A stretch of DNA of 64,000 nt from Cercophora sp. LCS_1. Its lineage: Eukaryota; Ascomycota; Sordariomycetes; Sordariales; Lasiosphaeriaceae. How positions within the stretch are numbered: position 1 is the stretch's first letter; each line of letters opens with the position of its first letter. Below are positions 42,424-53,709 of the stretch, in pieces. A program made the position numbers and the translations under genes. The stretch lies in the NCBI GenBank assembly GCA_036250225.1, contig JAPZLL010000009.1:310001-374000 (forward strand), read 5' to 3'. The notes beneath the pieces are model-generated. The model saw only the letters and a list, made by a program, of their open reading frames with translations, did no database searches and was not told the DNA's origin.

Positions 42424-44460
42424 ATGCCGCGCAATCTGGTTGCGCAAATGTCGGACCATTCGGCTGGACTTCCGCCCAATACACCTGGTGACGACACTAT
42501 CCAGATACCACGGAGCGGGGGCTTGGGCGACCTCCTGAGGGAGAAAGCCATCGGTTCCGTCGGGGGGGTAGAATTCTGGCCCCTGGAGCTTCTGCGCCAC
42601 ATTATCTCCGAGGATAGGCTTAGGCAAGAACTAACGCGCCTCGAAAGACAGCAGACATTCCCACACAGTGTTGACGAGATGGCCGCTATCATTCGCCCAA
42701 GAACGGTCGATTTCAGCCCTGAAAGCTCTCAGGATTCGTATCTTCGGGTTTTTGCCCTGCTCGTCCTGTTGGGCAAGGGTAACGAAATCGGTCGTTTCGT
42801 TACCAAGAAAGCCACCGATGCAATCCTTCCAGTAGATTACAACAAGGATGAGAAGAAGTTATACAAGGATGGCAAGGAAGTCCAAGCCTTGACCTTGGGC
42901 AAGTGGAGACCCCATGAGATGGAGTATTTTCGCGACTACCAGTGGGCTGTGACCCCGGCTTTTTTCGACTTCTCGCATGTCGACGATACATATTTATTCT
43001 GCCAAAGGACTCTTCTCCCCTGGGTTCCCGATGGCGCCAATGGCAGCAACCCGGCGTCTGGGACTTCGGAGAGGATGGGCGGCTTCGGTTTGGTGGAGGC
43101 GATCAAAATCGATCCGCGAAGTCGCAGGTTTGATGGGGTGCTGAAAAGCGTAAGTCCTACATCCATGCTGCCCCGCGTCGGCCAATTGTACTCACCGAAT
43201 GAGTAGGTTGGACTTTCTGGGTGTGAGCTGTTCGCTCTGAAGACTCTCGAAATACCACCCAAGGGCTCACCCGAGGCGGTTTTCGAGAATGAATTCAAGC
43301 AGCTCCGACGGTTTAATGGCGAGGTACACCCCCACATCGTCACACTCCTAGCGTCATACCATCAGAAAAACAAGTACCACTTCATCTTTCCTTGGGCTAG
43401 ACTCACGCTGGAGGATATCCTGGAAGATGGTGACGATAAATTGAAAGAATTCCCGCTGCCGTTGACCGGCGATCGGGTAACTCGGATCAGGTGGATGGCG
43501 AAGCAGCTCGAAGGCATCACCGGGGCCATCAAGAACATACACGAGCCGGACCACCTGTACAAGAGCGGGGGGAACCCCAAGGTAGCCGACGGTGAACGGA
43601 GATGGGGCCGTCACAGTGACCTCAAGCCAGACAATATCCTCTGGTTCAACAGCAACACGGACCCTCTCGGCAATCTGGTCGTGACCGATCTGGGACTGGC
43701 GACCTTCAACCGCCTAGTAAGCAGATCAAACCAGCCGGGAGTTAGCGCCAGGGTGCCAGGCTATCGGGCTCCGGAGTGCGACATTAAAGACGCCTACGCT
43801 ACAAGGGGTACCGACATCTGGAACCTTGGCTGCATCTACCTCGAGATGATCGCCTGGCTTCTCGGTGGGCCGGACCTCTGCGAAGAATTCAAGGACTTGC
43901 GCAAGAGCAAGGACCATTTAAGCCTTGCCCGCTCACCTCTGTTCTTTGAGTTTGAAGAGGGTCCTATAGGCCGCAAGCAGGGTCTGATCAGGGTCAAAGT
44001 GGTTGTGTCGGAGGTGAGGTGGTACTTTTCTCCTTCCCTCCTGGCTTCATGCCAATCCTCCTAGATCTGTTCTCCGAGGGCACCGCATACTTTCACCATT
44101 TTGTTGTCTTTGTTGCTCCGTCGTTTGGTCCTTCACCCGCTGACAACAGGTTTTCGTTTTTTGTAGTTCTTCGCCCGACTCCATAGAATGGAGAACTGTC
44201 CTGATTTCGCCCACGATGTACTTGACATCATAGAAGACGAAATGTTGATCGTCAATCCACCTAAGCCTGGTGTGCCCAACGGGCAGTCTGCCCGAACGTC
44301 CTCAGAACTCCTGTTCGAAAAGTTCAAGGGCCTTCACGAAAAGTGTCACATATCAGAAGACTACGCAGCCACTGGGAAAGCAGAGGATAGACAAGTGCGT
44401 GAGCAGCCGTGGTACAAAGTCGAACTAAACCCAGACGCAAGGGCGGATGATACTGGGTGA
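42424..44460 (+). CDS. Protein-kinase-like protein with HSD catalytic loop (copy 1)
   Basis: Exons 42424-43149, 43207-44013 and 44167-44460 (introns 57 and 153 nt) give 608 residues; an alternative in-frame ATG lies at 42310. The first 200 residues form an N-terminal region (ending MEYFRDYQWAVTPAFFDFSH) shared in type with the next gene. The kinase domain has GGFGLV (Gly loop), FALKTLEI (ATP-binding Lys), HSDLKPDNILWF in place of HRDLKPEN, DLGLATF in place of DFG, and GYRAPECD (APE). Catalytic Asp, Asn and the metal-binding Asp are kept, so activity is possible, but the missing HRD Arg suggests regulation without activation-loop phosphorylation. The start is uncertain. Genes of this type are frequent in accessory regions of filamentous fungi. 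Substrates are unknown. Confidence 0.82.
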
Positions 44461-45684
44461 AGAACTGGGACACGGTATAGCCAACGTCAAGGGTAGGGAC
44501 CATTGTTAATCTCAAGCGACGTGAAGTCGTTGGTGCAGAGACCCTGGCGTTTTTACATGTTGCGTCGCTATTCCCCCGGAAACGGGGACGAGTGCCTGGC
44601 GAGTATCCAGGTGCAACCATCCCATGGAAACTATCACGGAAGATGCCATTCCTGTTACTATATCTATGTTTGCAGATCTACTCTACCTGCCAGCAGCCGC
44701 GGATTCCAGCCATACTATGATTGCTCCAGCGTCAGCGGTCTTCTAACGGGCCGCAGTCATAAGTCCGGCCAAATCTATAGGTTTGGTCGCCCGAATCCGG
44801 TATAAATTGTGGCGCATCTATCTTCGTGTCAGCGTTTTTCTGTGCGCGCGCGCGTTTTGACCCACATGGATAGTGTAGCTTCCAGGGCCCACGCTACGAT
44901 CCAGTGCCTCGACGAGCGCGCGGGGGCTGCAGCCACGTTCAAGCTCGACGGCCGTTTCCACCAAATCTGATTGCCGGGGGCGGTTTTCAGCGCGTTTCTC
45001 CATTGCGTAGGTGTTGAGAGTAGTAGGGCGTTTTCCTTACAGCTTTCGAGTTTCGCCGTTGCGGTAGGACGGAGGAGAGCCGCCAGAAACATGAAGGGGG
45101 GGGGAGAGAAAGCACTCCATTTTACCTGAACGGCACTTTGCCTTGCGGGAGGGGGGCAAGGGGGCAGTCGGGGTTGCAGGCCGACAAACGGCGGCACCGC
45201 AAACTCGGGCGCTTAAGGCGCTCCTCCCATTTGGCTGCGGTTCGGGACAGCCACCAGAACAGGTCAGAAGCCCCCATGCATGAGCCAATCACACCACATT
45301 GATGACTTGGGTCCGTGGCGAGGTGGCCGTCGAGCGACCTCTCGCGGAGTTAGGTGGCGAAGCCAAGGGCGGTGCAGAAGTTGGGAGCAAATGGCGCTGG
45401 GCAAGTAAACACATTGTACTGTGTCAATGTTGATAAGTGGGAAGTGCTCCTATTGATGACCCCGGGCAGCCGAGCGTCGTTCAGCTGGGCCGCCTTTGGG
45501 GTCGGGCGCGTCAGTAGCGCGCTAAGACAGCTGCCAGTCAGGCAAGACAAGGGCGTCGGTTGGGTTGATAAATGACCCGGCTGTCGCGGGCAACTTGATT
45601 TGTAGACCGCGTGGTGTCGTAGCAAGTGAGAGCTCCACGCGCAAGCAAGCCGGTTGCGTGCTCGGCTCGTCCCGTTGTCGGAAA
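44461..45684. other. Gap between tandem kinase-like genes
   Basis: 1.2 kb with no recognisable gene. Open frames are short, and a CGCGCGCGCG run lies near 44847. The 3' part holds the promoter of the second copy. Confidence 0.4.
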
Positions 45685-48600
45685 ATGACTATCAACGAGG
45701 TCGGTGATCTTAATTCCAATCACCCAACATTCCGATCACTCGACTGATGACATACATCATCCACAGCCACAAAGGCTTCCTGGCCTCCCCAATGAACCTC
45801 GACGGGAAGTAATTGCGGGGGTTAGACATCCTTCGCGGTCTGCCTCCCCGCTCGAGGGGAAAGCCTGGGAGACTACCCCTTCAGATGAAGAACTAGATGT
45901 CACTAATTGGGACGAAGTGCGGGGGGATTCGACCATCCCCCAGACGACAGCAAGCGATGAATCGTTCGACATGCCGCATGTTGATGATTTTGGACGAGCA
46001 ATCTTCTGGGCGAACAATGCTCACATTGTCGACACGCTGGGTGTGCAGGGGTCCAGGACTGCAACCACCGATGCGTTACAAGCTAGAGCCATGCCGCTCG
46101 AAGAAGGGCTGCGAAGCGTAATGAAAAACACGGCGAAGGGTGATCGGGAATTCATTCCGCTGGACTGCCTTGTGTCCCTTGTGAATGATAGTGCGGTATA
46201 TCATGAGTTGCGGTCTAAATGGGAGTCGCAATCGCGGCCTCGTGTGTCAGCCGCCGAAGAGACCGAATTCAGACACCTGGCAGCCAAAGTGTGTACCCCG
46301 ACTAAACTACCAAGACCACAGGAACCACAGGATGGAGAGACACACCAGTCTGTCAGCGACACTGCAGGGATGGCCAAATCATCTCGGCACGCAATCTTTG
46401 CGGCTCTTGCGCTGCTGGGCCATAGCCTTTCCATCAAGCATTTCGTTGAGTTCGGAATCTTTGACTGCCACCTTCCATTCAAGAAGGAACGCACAGCCAA
46501 GACACAGGGGGGGCCATTCTGGACCTTGTACAACAAGTCGGGACAGAAAATCGACCATAAGTGTTCTGAGGGCTGGAAGCCATCCGAGGTGGAACAGTTT
46601 GTGGACACATATCAATGGCAGGTCTTGGCTCCATACTTCGCCTTTGCGGCTCCAGGCCGAGAGGTACATCACTACGACCTCGATTGGCCCAAAACCATCC
46701 TGCCATTTATTCGGGATACAGAGGAAGACGGCAAAGAAGAGACCACGGATAATAAAAGACGACAGATGATACCCGTTACAGGACAAGGTGGTTATTCCAA
46801 GGTGTCGCAAGCCCTAATTCACGGCGCCCACCATGATCCCTCCCATCCTGTGAGTTCCTGATCCTTTTGTTGCAAGCTGAGTCCTGAATCTTGCAGCATG
46901 ATTTTCTGACATTAGTCACAAACAAGGGCGTAGGAAACAAAACGCCAGGAACTCTCGTTGCAATCAAGAAGCTCCACCGCATGGAAACGGAGCGCAAGGG
47001 TGGAGATGACGAGCAGTACAGGAGGCGATTCTTTGACGAAGTCAGGGCCCTTCAGCGCTGCTCTGACAGAAACCACCCGTATCTCATCCACCTCTTGATG
47101 ACATACAACTATAAGCATAAGTACCGTCTCGTCTTCCGCTGGGCAGACTGCAATCTCATGGAGTACTGGGAGATGCACCCAAACGTTGAACCCTCGGGCC
47201 GGAGCTACGAATTCGCCAACTGGGTAGCCGAAGAATGGCACGGTATTGCAGGAGGCCTGGAAGCAATCCACAATGCGACCCCTCGAGGGTCCGGACGCCA
47301 TCATGGCCGGCATGGCGACCTCAAACCTACCAACATACTTTGGTTCCAACAAGGTCACCTGCAGAGCAAGTACTCCGGCTTTGGGAAATTCGTCATCTCG
47401 GACTTTGGCTTCACTGAATTCCACGCAGAGGGCTCCAAGGACAATGTGGACGCAGCCACGGTCGGCAGAACCGACACCTACCGACCCCCCGAATGCGATG
47501 TTCGATCAACTGTAGGCCCAAGTTACGATATATGGACCCTGGGATGCATTTTGCAGGAGTTTTGTGTGTGGTACCTGAAAGGCTACGACGCTGTTGTCAG
47601 GTTTGGCATGAATCGCGTCAACGACGAGGGGGGGCCTGCTAGCAGTACCCACGACCATGTCACATCGGATACCTTCTTCCTACCAGAAAGCAAATCCGAG
47701 ACGCAGAGGGGCTCTGACCCACCGAAGAAGAAGGCGCAAATAAAGAGATCAGTGTGCAACGTGAGTGCCATACCTGGCAAGTGTGCCGGAAGGGTCGAGG
47801 AGGCTAACAGTACATCCCGATAGGAATTCAAGTCTCTGCACACATACCGTTTCACGCCCTTGTTCATACACGAATTGTTGGACATGACCCAAACGCGTCT
47901 TCTTAGAATGAAGGACACGAATAGGGCCAGCTGCACGGAGATCGTCGACAAACTTGGCCAAATAAAATCACAGTGTGAAACACAGAGGGGATATTGCACA
48001 GATCCCCATCAGTGGTCAGGGACCCGAACGTCGACCAATCTTTCCGAGCTTGCCTCGTCGGACCACCAGACTTCCCCCAGAAAGCCACCTTTCCGAGACA
48101 ATGCCGTGGCACAACCGTCAACGCCGAGAAAGGGCCCTGGCAGCTCAAACTCAACTCAACAACCTTCTCCAAAGGCTCGAAGGCACCCAGCGGGACTTGG
48201 CACTTTGGCAATCCAAGAAGTGAGCAATCCCTCAGAGGTGCGAGTTACCGCCATGGAACCACAACCACTAGCTACCTTGATTGTTATGCCAAACGAACAA
48301 GCGGGAAACCCTGCCGACCCTCTCGGTTTTGATGGCCAAGGCAACCTAGACGAGTCCCCAGTGATCACAGACCAAGAATGGGGAGTGCGGAACACAACGG
48401 GTAGATCATCACGAAGGCCCTCGAGTCGGTCGTCCCAATCGGCCGAACAACGACCGGGACCAAAAGAGGAAGTGGATTCCAGAATGGAAAAGGAACCCGG
48501 GCTGAAGCCAGAGTCGGGGCAGGGGCCGGGGGTAGTACTACCAAGGTCGCCAACTCCCGTTCGAACTATGTCCTTCCCGAAGGAAACGTATGGCGGCAAA

Positions 48601-48801
48601 GAGAACCAAGAGCGAACGGGTGAGTCAGTCCCATCCAGAGGAGGGCCCGTATCGTCGACAGAAATAAGCCCAGCGCCAACGTCACCCAGGGCGGAGGCCC
48701 AGATACCCGCGAATCGGAAAAGAAGACGCTTGGCTGGTTGGCGTGAGAAGGTGGTTGCTTTTGTCAAACGCCGCATTTTGCGACGGAAACAAAAGCGGTG
48801 A
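45685..48801 (+). CDS. Protein-kinase-like protein with HGD catalytic loop and long basic tail (copy 2)
   Basis: Proposed exons: 45685-45699, 45767-46849, 46897-47760 and 47824-48801, giving about 979 residues. The first mini-exon (MTINE) is tentative; the introns at 46850 (47 nt) and 47761 (63 nt) are well supported. The N-terminal region ends PSEVEQFVDTYQWQVLAPYF, matching copy 1 (HEMEYFRDYQWAVTPAFFDF). The kinase domain has GQGGYSKV, LVAIKKLHR, HGDLKPTNILWF for HRDLKPEN, SDFGFTEF (DFG kept) and YRPPECDV for APE. Essential Lys, Asp and Asn are present. About 300 residues after the kinase domain are Ser/Pro-rich and disordered, ending in an Arg/Lys-rich helix (WREKVVAFVKRRILRRKQKR), possibly a nuclear or membrane-binding signal. 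Same strand and 1.2 kb downstream of copy 1, so the two look like a diverged tandem duplication. Confidence 0.8.
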
Positions 48802-49068
48802 ATCCGCCTTTCGTTGTCGGTGACGTTTTGTGGGAGGTTGGGTCTGAAATGCTTGGGTTTTATTTCGTCAATGTGATACCCGGGCACTTTCCTTGCGTAA
48901 TTTTCGACGGGCCTTCAAAATCACCAACTTCAATGTCTTTTGATGCGTACTCAACGTCGCCTCTATGGCACCATCTTGTTACCAATGTCTACCTTGTATA
49001 ATCTTAATGGAAATAGTCGGCTATTTCATCATCTCCCACATCCTGCCATGCCACGAACCCCCGTGTCA

Positions 49069-50207
49069 TCAAGCATCCAGCCCTTCCTCCCTCTCAATCT
49101 CCTCCTTCCCGGGGCACCACCGATCCTGCAGCCCCTTATCCAGCGTCATTTCCAGTACACCCCGTCCCCACCACTCACCCCAGCTCGTAAGGAACACGAG
49201 ATCCGGATCATCAGGGAAATCGTTCCTCTTCAAAGCCTCAATAATACTCGCAGCGCCTATCATCCTGTCAGCGCTCATTCACACTTCAAACCATCCTATC
49301 CACGTCGGCTCCTCACACGTTCTTAGCTACTCAGAGTACTACCCTAATCGCAAGCCCAAGGGAAAAAAAAAAAGAACTCACCATCCTCAACCCTCCTAGC
49401 CCCCGGCCACTCCATCGTAAAATCAACACCCATCCCCTTCCCAATATTCGTCCCCGGCACTAAACCAGGCGACACAGCAACAACAATGCATTTCCCCATC
49501 AAGTCCCTCCGCCACCAGTGCGCGCCGAGAAGATTGACGAATTTCGTCTCGGCGTATAACTTCCGACCCGGTGTTCCGGATGCTGCGAGTAAATCATGTT
49601 CGAAAACAGCGGGGTCTTGTACTTCGCGGAAGGAGGCGGACGAGACGAAGACTAGACGGGATGCAGACTCGATGAGTTTGGGGCGGAGGAGGTGGATTAG
49701 GTAGTGCTGTGCTGCGGTGTGCTAGTTAGTCACTTGAACTTGGGGAGATTGAAAGAGAGAAATGAGAAGGGAGGAAGATACAGAGGTGGTTGACGATGTA
49801 TGTCTCGGACCATTTTGAGCCGTGGGGGCCGGGGGCTGTTGCGGGGTTGGAGGTTGCTGCGTTGAGGAGGAGGTGGTCGAGCGGGGTTTGGCCGAGAGCT
49901 GCGAGGGCTTGGTCGGCGAAAGTGCGGACGGTGGCTAGAGAGGAGAGATCAAGGCGCACAAAGGTGAGTTTGTGAAGTGAGTGGTCGAAAGTGAGAGTTG
50001 AATAAGCCGCTTCGGTTTTGGCGAGATTGCGGACGCCGAGAATGAAATTATATGGCTGGGCGGCTTGGTCGAGGCGTTGCTTGATTACTTCGAAGCCCTG
50101 GAAGTGTGTCAATCATAACCGATTGCATGTGACGGGGACAAATGCTTGTACGATACCAGGCCGGATGAAGCTCCTGTAGCCACAATTGTTTTGACAGGAA
50201 GCGTCAT
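49069..50207 (-). CDS. Short-chain dehydrogenase/reductase
   Basis: Four exons (50207-50157, 50097-49782, 49711-49382, 49256-49069) with introns of 59, 70 and 125 nt give 294 residues. Every junction keeps frame and restores family motifs. The NAD(P) motif TGASSGLG spans intron 1. LNAAT follows (the NNAG equivalent), then the catalytic Ser in LVFVSSASF and the Tyr-x-x-x-Lys in LYAETKFVN, and SPGLVPGTN. The C-terminus FLTSWGEWWGRGVLEM closes the protein. The layout resembles fungal classical/extended SDRs related to protochlorophyllide reductase-type enzymes and WW-oxidoreductase-like proteins. No signal peptide. Substrate unknown. All catalytic residues are present. It is divergent from the HET-like gene. 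Confidence 0.87.
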
Positions 50208-50891
50208 TTTTTGCATCTGCTGAAGAAAAGGCGGGTGGGCTCTTGAATACCAGTGGCCCGAAATGGGAGCTTGAATGAGAGGAACGGCGCAAGGCGTCTT
50301 ACCAAAGGGATATACGGGGGCACTGATCAGACATGCGAGTGGCTGATTGCTGTCCGACGAGCCAATCGGACAGTTCAGTTTGAAGACCATGAAACCCGCG
50401 CGAGCCGCCGAGGAGAGTAAAAAACGACGATGAATCGGTGGTCGTGCGATCGGGGCTGCATGCATTCGCCCGGCTTGGCTTTTCCAGGAAGAATCTCCGC
50501 CCCTAATTGGACGCCCGCCGCATGTTTTCCAACGCACGGGCCAACGACAGGACACGATTGTGGTCAATATTGGAGGGGTTGCAGCTTCAGAACAAATCTG
50601 TGTCCTGACATTCGTGATTTGTGAAAGAAGTGTGCCCTGCGCCCAACCAAAATTGAAGCCTATCCGCAAAAATCCCAAAAAGTATGCGTGAGACAGCCGG
50701 GTGTCTCGCGATGTCTTCCGTGGCTGCAGGCGCGTCGGCCGCGACCCGGAGAGGCAAATTCCATCCTTGGGCATTTCATACCTTTATATGCCGGCTTCAT
50801 TCGCACCGGCAGTTCGCTTGGATTCCAATACCATCATCAATCTGTTTCGTTTCGCCCATCACCGGTCTTCATCCGCGTCCCCCGATACACA
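50208..50891. other. Divergent region between SDR and HET-like genes
   Basis: 684 bp carrying both promoters. The HET-like frame is open from 50688, but the first ATG close to coding-like sequence is at 50892. No other gene seen. Confidence 0.4.
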
Positions 50892-52196
50892 ATGACTCTA
50901 TTCATGGATACCTCATCGCGTTGCCCCGTCCCGTTCCTACGAGACCCTCCTCCGGCCAAATACGCTGTCTTATCGTACTCCCGATCCCGACCATTGCGCG
51001 ACTGGGAGAAGCATGTTTCCAGCCACGCGATGCCAGCGTCGGCGTCAACTCCTCAGAATCTTGCCCAAGCTTGTCGTGTAGCGCGGGAACACGGAATACC
51101 TTACCTCTGGGTGCACGATGTCAACTATCGCCGGACTGCGTCGGGCACCGTTTTGGCCTCTTGGCGTAGGATACGTGAAGCCCATCTCGTCATTGCACTC
51201 CTCGAGGGCCTAATTCCGCCAGATAGCCACAATCATAATCCGTGTTGGCTGCAGAATGCTTCGGCAGAGACGCTGTCCGCCTGCGGATGGTTTCAATGCG
51301 CCTGGTCCCTGCAAGACCTCGTCGGGTCGAGGAGCGTCACGTTTTTTGACAGCAAATGGAACCTCATCGGCGCGAAATCGCCGACATCGGCGCACTCGTG
51401 GCTTCAGGTCTTGTCCCGGGCGTCAGGTGTCGACGTGCAAGTCTTGGCCGACCGAGACGCGCTTTCGAACATCTCTCTCGGCCGCAGGATTTCTTGGGCT
51501 GCGCGACGGGAATCGCTCCGCCCAGAGGATGTCGCCTACTCTCTGGCTGGAATTTGCGGCATTGGCGGGCAATTTCCGCCCCGGTACGGCGAGGGAGGAC
51601 AAGTTGCCTTTCAGCGTCTCTTGGAAGCGCTTCTCCGACGGAGCACCGATCTCTCCCTCCTTGCATGGGTCCGACAGCAAGATACCGGCCGTGTCGAGAA
51701 AGGCGACAAAGCAATCTCCTCCTTGACGGGGATCCTGGCCAAGTCTCCCGCCGAGTTTCGGCATTTTGGCTCGTATCCAGCGTGGGCCACTCCGTTTCGG
51801 TCGAGCATTACAACCGACATCACGTTCAGCAACCGCGGCCTTGTCGTTCACGGACTGTTATCCTCGCCTCGCATCCCCTCCGGGGAGCTATGTCGGCAGA
51901 TCGTGCTCGTGCTGAAGACGCCTGTTCCCGGTGACTGGGTCCAGGTCGGCATCACGTTGGGCGAGGTCAGTTCAGGTTTGTTTGCCCGGGTGAAGCCGCA
52001 CGAAGTCGTCATCTTGACCTCCGGAAAGGCTTCTGGTGCCATGGGGCATATTTGCATTCACCGCTCCCTTGACGAGATAGACACCAATCCAATCTCAACC
52101 GTTCAAGGCCAACCATCATCGCGAGTATTATCACGGGCGGAGAAAATCCCTCTCCGTAGGTGTCTCTCGGTTGTTGTGATCCCACTTTCTTCTTAA
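50892..52196 (+). CDS. Divergent HET-like protein with eroded HET motifs
   Basis: A single-exon gene of 434 residues. It aligns by eye with HET-E/D-type proteins: KYAVLSYSRSRP in place of (Y/A)ILSHRWG, GIPYLWVHDVNYRR in place of YVWIDTCCINK, CGWFQCAWSLQDLVGSRSVTFF in register with WFSRGWTLQELLAP-VVF. The more conserved ISWAARRESLRPEDVAYSLA, PPRYGEG and AFQRLLEALLRRSTDLSLL follow. The motif blocks usually diagnostic for HET are thus all altered while the linker blocks are kept. It may be a diverged functional form or a decaying copy still open. The C-terminal 130 residues have no named domain. A possible GT-AG intron near 52155-52220 could extend it. Confidence 0.65.
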   Translation: MTLFMDTSSRCPVPFLRDPPPAKYAVLSYSRSRPLRDWEKHVSSHAMPASASTPQNLAQACRVAREHGIPYLWVHDVNYRRTASGTVLASWRRIREAHLVIALLEGLIPPDSHNHNPCWLQNASAETLSACGWFQCAWSLQDLVGSRSVTFFDSKWNLIGAKSPTSAHSWLQVLSRASGVDVQVLADRDALSNISLGRRISWAARRESLRPEDVAYSLAGICGIGGQFPPRYGEGGQVAFQRLLEALLRRSTDLSLLAWVRQQDTGRVEKGDKAISSLTGILAKSPAEFRHFGSYPAWATPFRSSITTDITFSNRGLVVHGLLSSPRIPSGELCRQIVLVLKTPVPGDWVQVGITLGEVSSGLFARVKPHEVVILTSGKASGAMGHICIHRSLDEIDTNPISTVQGQPSSRVLSRAEKIPLRRCLSVVVIPLSS

Positions 52197-52291
52197 GAGC
52201 CCATTGCTGATCCTTCAGCTCAGGAGTCGAACAAACGGATTTGCCACCCGCCAACCCACGAAAACGGACAGCACCTGAGGATCCGTGTATA

Positions 52292-53320
52292 ATGGACCTC
52301 AACATGGAACGCGGCCCTGCGATCTGGTCAGGCGCCGCGGAAAGTATCGAGGATGACCCTCATTCCGACCTTGATTACGGGGGGCCGAGGCAGCTTGACC
52401 CTGGCCACAGGTTCGCTAGTGCCGTGAATGATGCTGTTGCTCGTGGTCAGGCGGCGTGGGTGGAGGAAAAAAATGTCTCCACGCCGGGCTCGGTAATCGG
52501 TTCGACCCATCTTCGGGATTGCCCTAGCCCCAGCGACGCCAGTCAACAAAGCAGTGACGGTGGATCAGTTATCAACTGCACCTTCTCAACAGACTTTGAT
52601 AGCCATAAGAAGCGCAAGACTCGGCATCGGTCATGCCGCCTCGCTTGTCCATTTTCCAAGCGGTATCCGGGTCGGTTCTCCAGGTGTACTCAAGGTATGT
52701 TGATTCCGTCCGTGTGAGCTTCCTTAAGCGCGCAAAATGAACTTTGAACAGGTGGTTTTGGTGGTTTCGGCGCAGTAATGCACCACATTCTCGTCTCCCA
52801 CCGTCAACCCTTCTTTTGCTCAAGATGCTTCGCCACGTTTGACACTTCCAAGGAGTGTAACCAGCATATCGTGGCCCGCCCTTGTGCTGCCATCAACGAC
52901 CGGGCAAGAGAGCCTCCCTTGGGTGTGTCAGACGACCAAGTTGACCTGATTGACCAACTAGCGCAGATAACCGGCGGGAGGGAACCAGATGGTTGGCGGA
53001 TGGGAAATGCAAGGGACAGCATGTCGAGTGCGACCACGAACATGGCCCAGAAAGAAGACAGGTGGTTTCGTCTGTGGGATCTCATTTTCCCTGGTCAATC
53101 ACACCCACAATCCGCATACGCCGTTCCTACGCCGACAGAGTCTGATCTTTTAGCTTTCCAGCGCTTTTGGCGGCGCAGGGGGCTGGAACTAGTTACCAAT
53201 GTCCTAGGGGAACGGGGATTGCTGCGTTGGGATGATCTACGAGACAGAACGTCCATTCAGATATTCCAGGACGCTGTTTGCCGCAGCATCGTGGAGAGCT
53301 GGGATGCGAGTGGTGGCTAA
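52292..53320 (+). CDS. Fungal C2H2-type zinc-finger protein (copy 1)
   Basis: Exons 52292-52694 and 52752-53320 around a 57-nt intron give 323 residues. A disordered N-terminal half ends in a basic cluster (HKKRKTRHRSCR). The zinc region reads LACPFSKRYPGRFSRC, then VMHHILVSHRQPFFCSRCFA and CNQHIVARPC. Together these form the CP-x-KR...C...H...H plus C-x-x-C...H...C pattern of a large, expanded fungal family usually annotated as C2H2-domain proteins. The first finger's loop (GGFGGFGA) is spliced. The C-terminal part (RWFRLWDLIFPGQ ... SAYAVPTPTE) matches the position of WYAIWDALFPD and WFGIWKTLFGD in the other two copies. Function unknown; nucleic-acid binding is only inferred. Confidence 0.75.
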
Positions 53321-53709
53321 CGTCTTGTCATATCAGGGACCTTGTGGTAACAAATGAGAGATTTTGTGTATTGTATGATACCTCAAACTACATAGGTACC
53401 GAGTGCCGTGTAATAAGCAGCTGGTTGGATAATGTAGAAAAGAAAGCGCGTCGAGCGTGGGTAGCTGAGACCACAACTGAAAGGAAGAGGACAAAAGAAA
53501 CAATGCAGACGAGAGTCTTGGTACGTTGAACGCAAAGGAAAAGCTTCTGTAAAGAACGTAGTCATCCAACGCAGCTATACAATGGAGATGTGAAGGGAAG
53601 TTTCCTGGGACAATGAGAGTGGGATTCCCGAGTATAATGACTCGTACAGCGGTGTTCAGGCGGACTGTTCTCTTCCTCAGCGCCATCGAGTACCTCGGGA
53701 GCGGACTCT
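53321..53709. other. Convergent gap between C2H2 copies 1 and 2
   Basis: 389 bp of 3' flanks. No gene seen. Confidence 0.4.
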
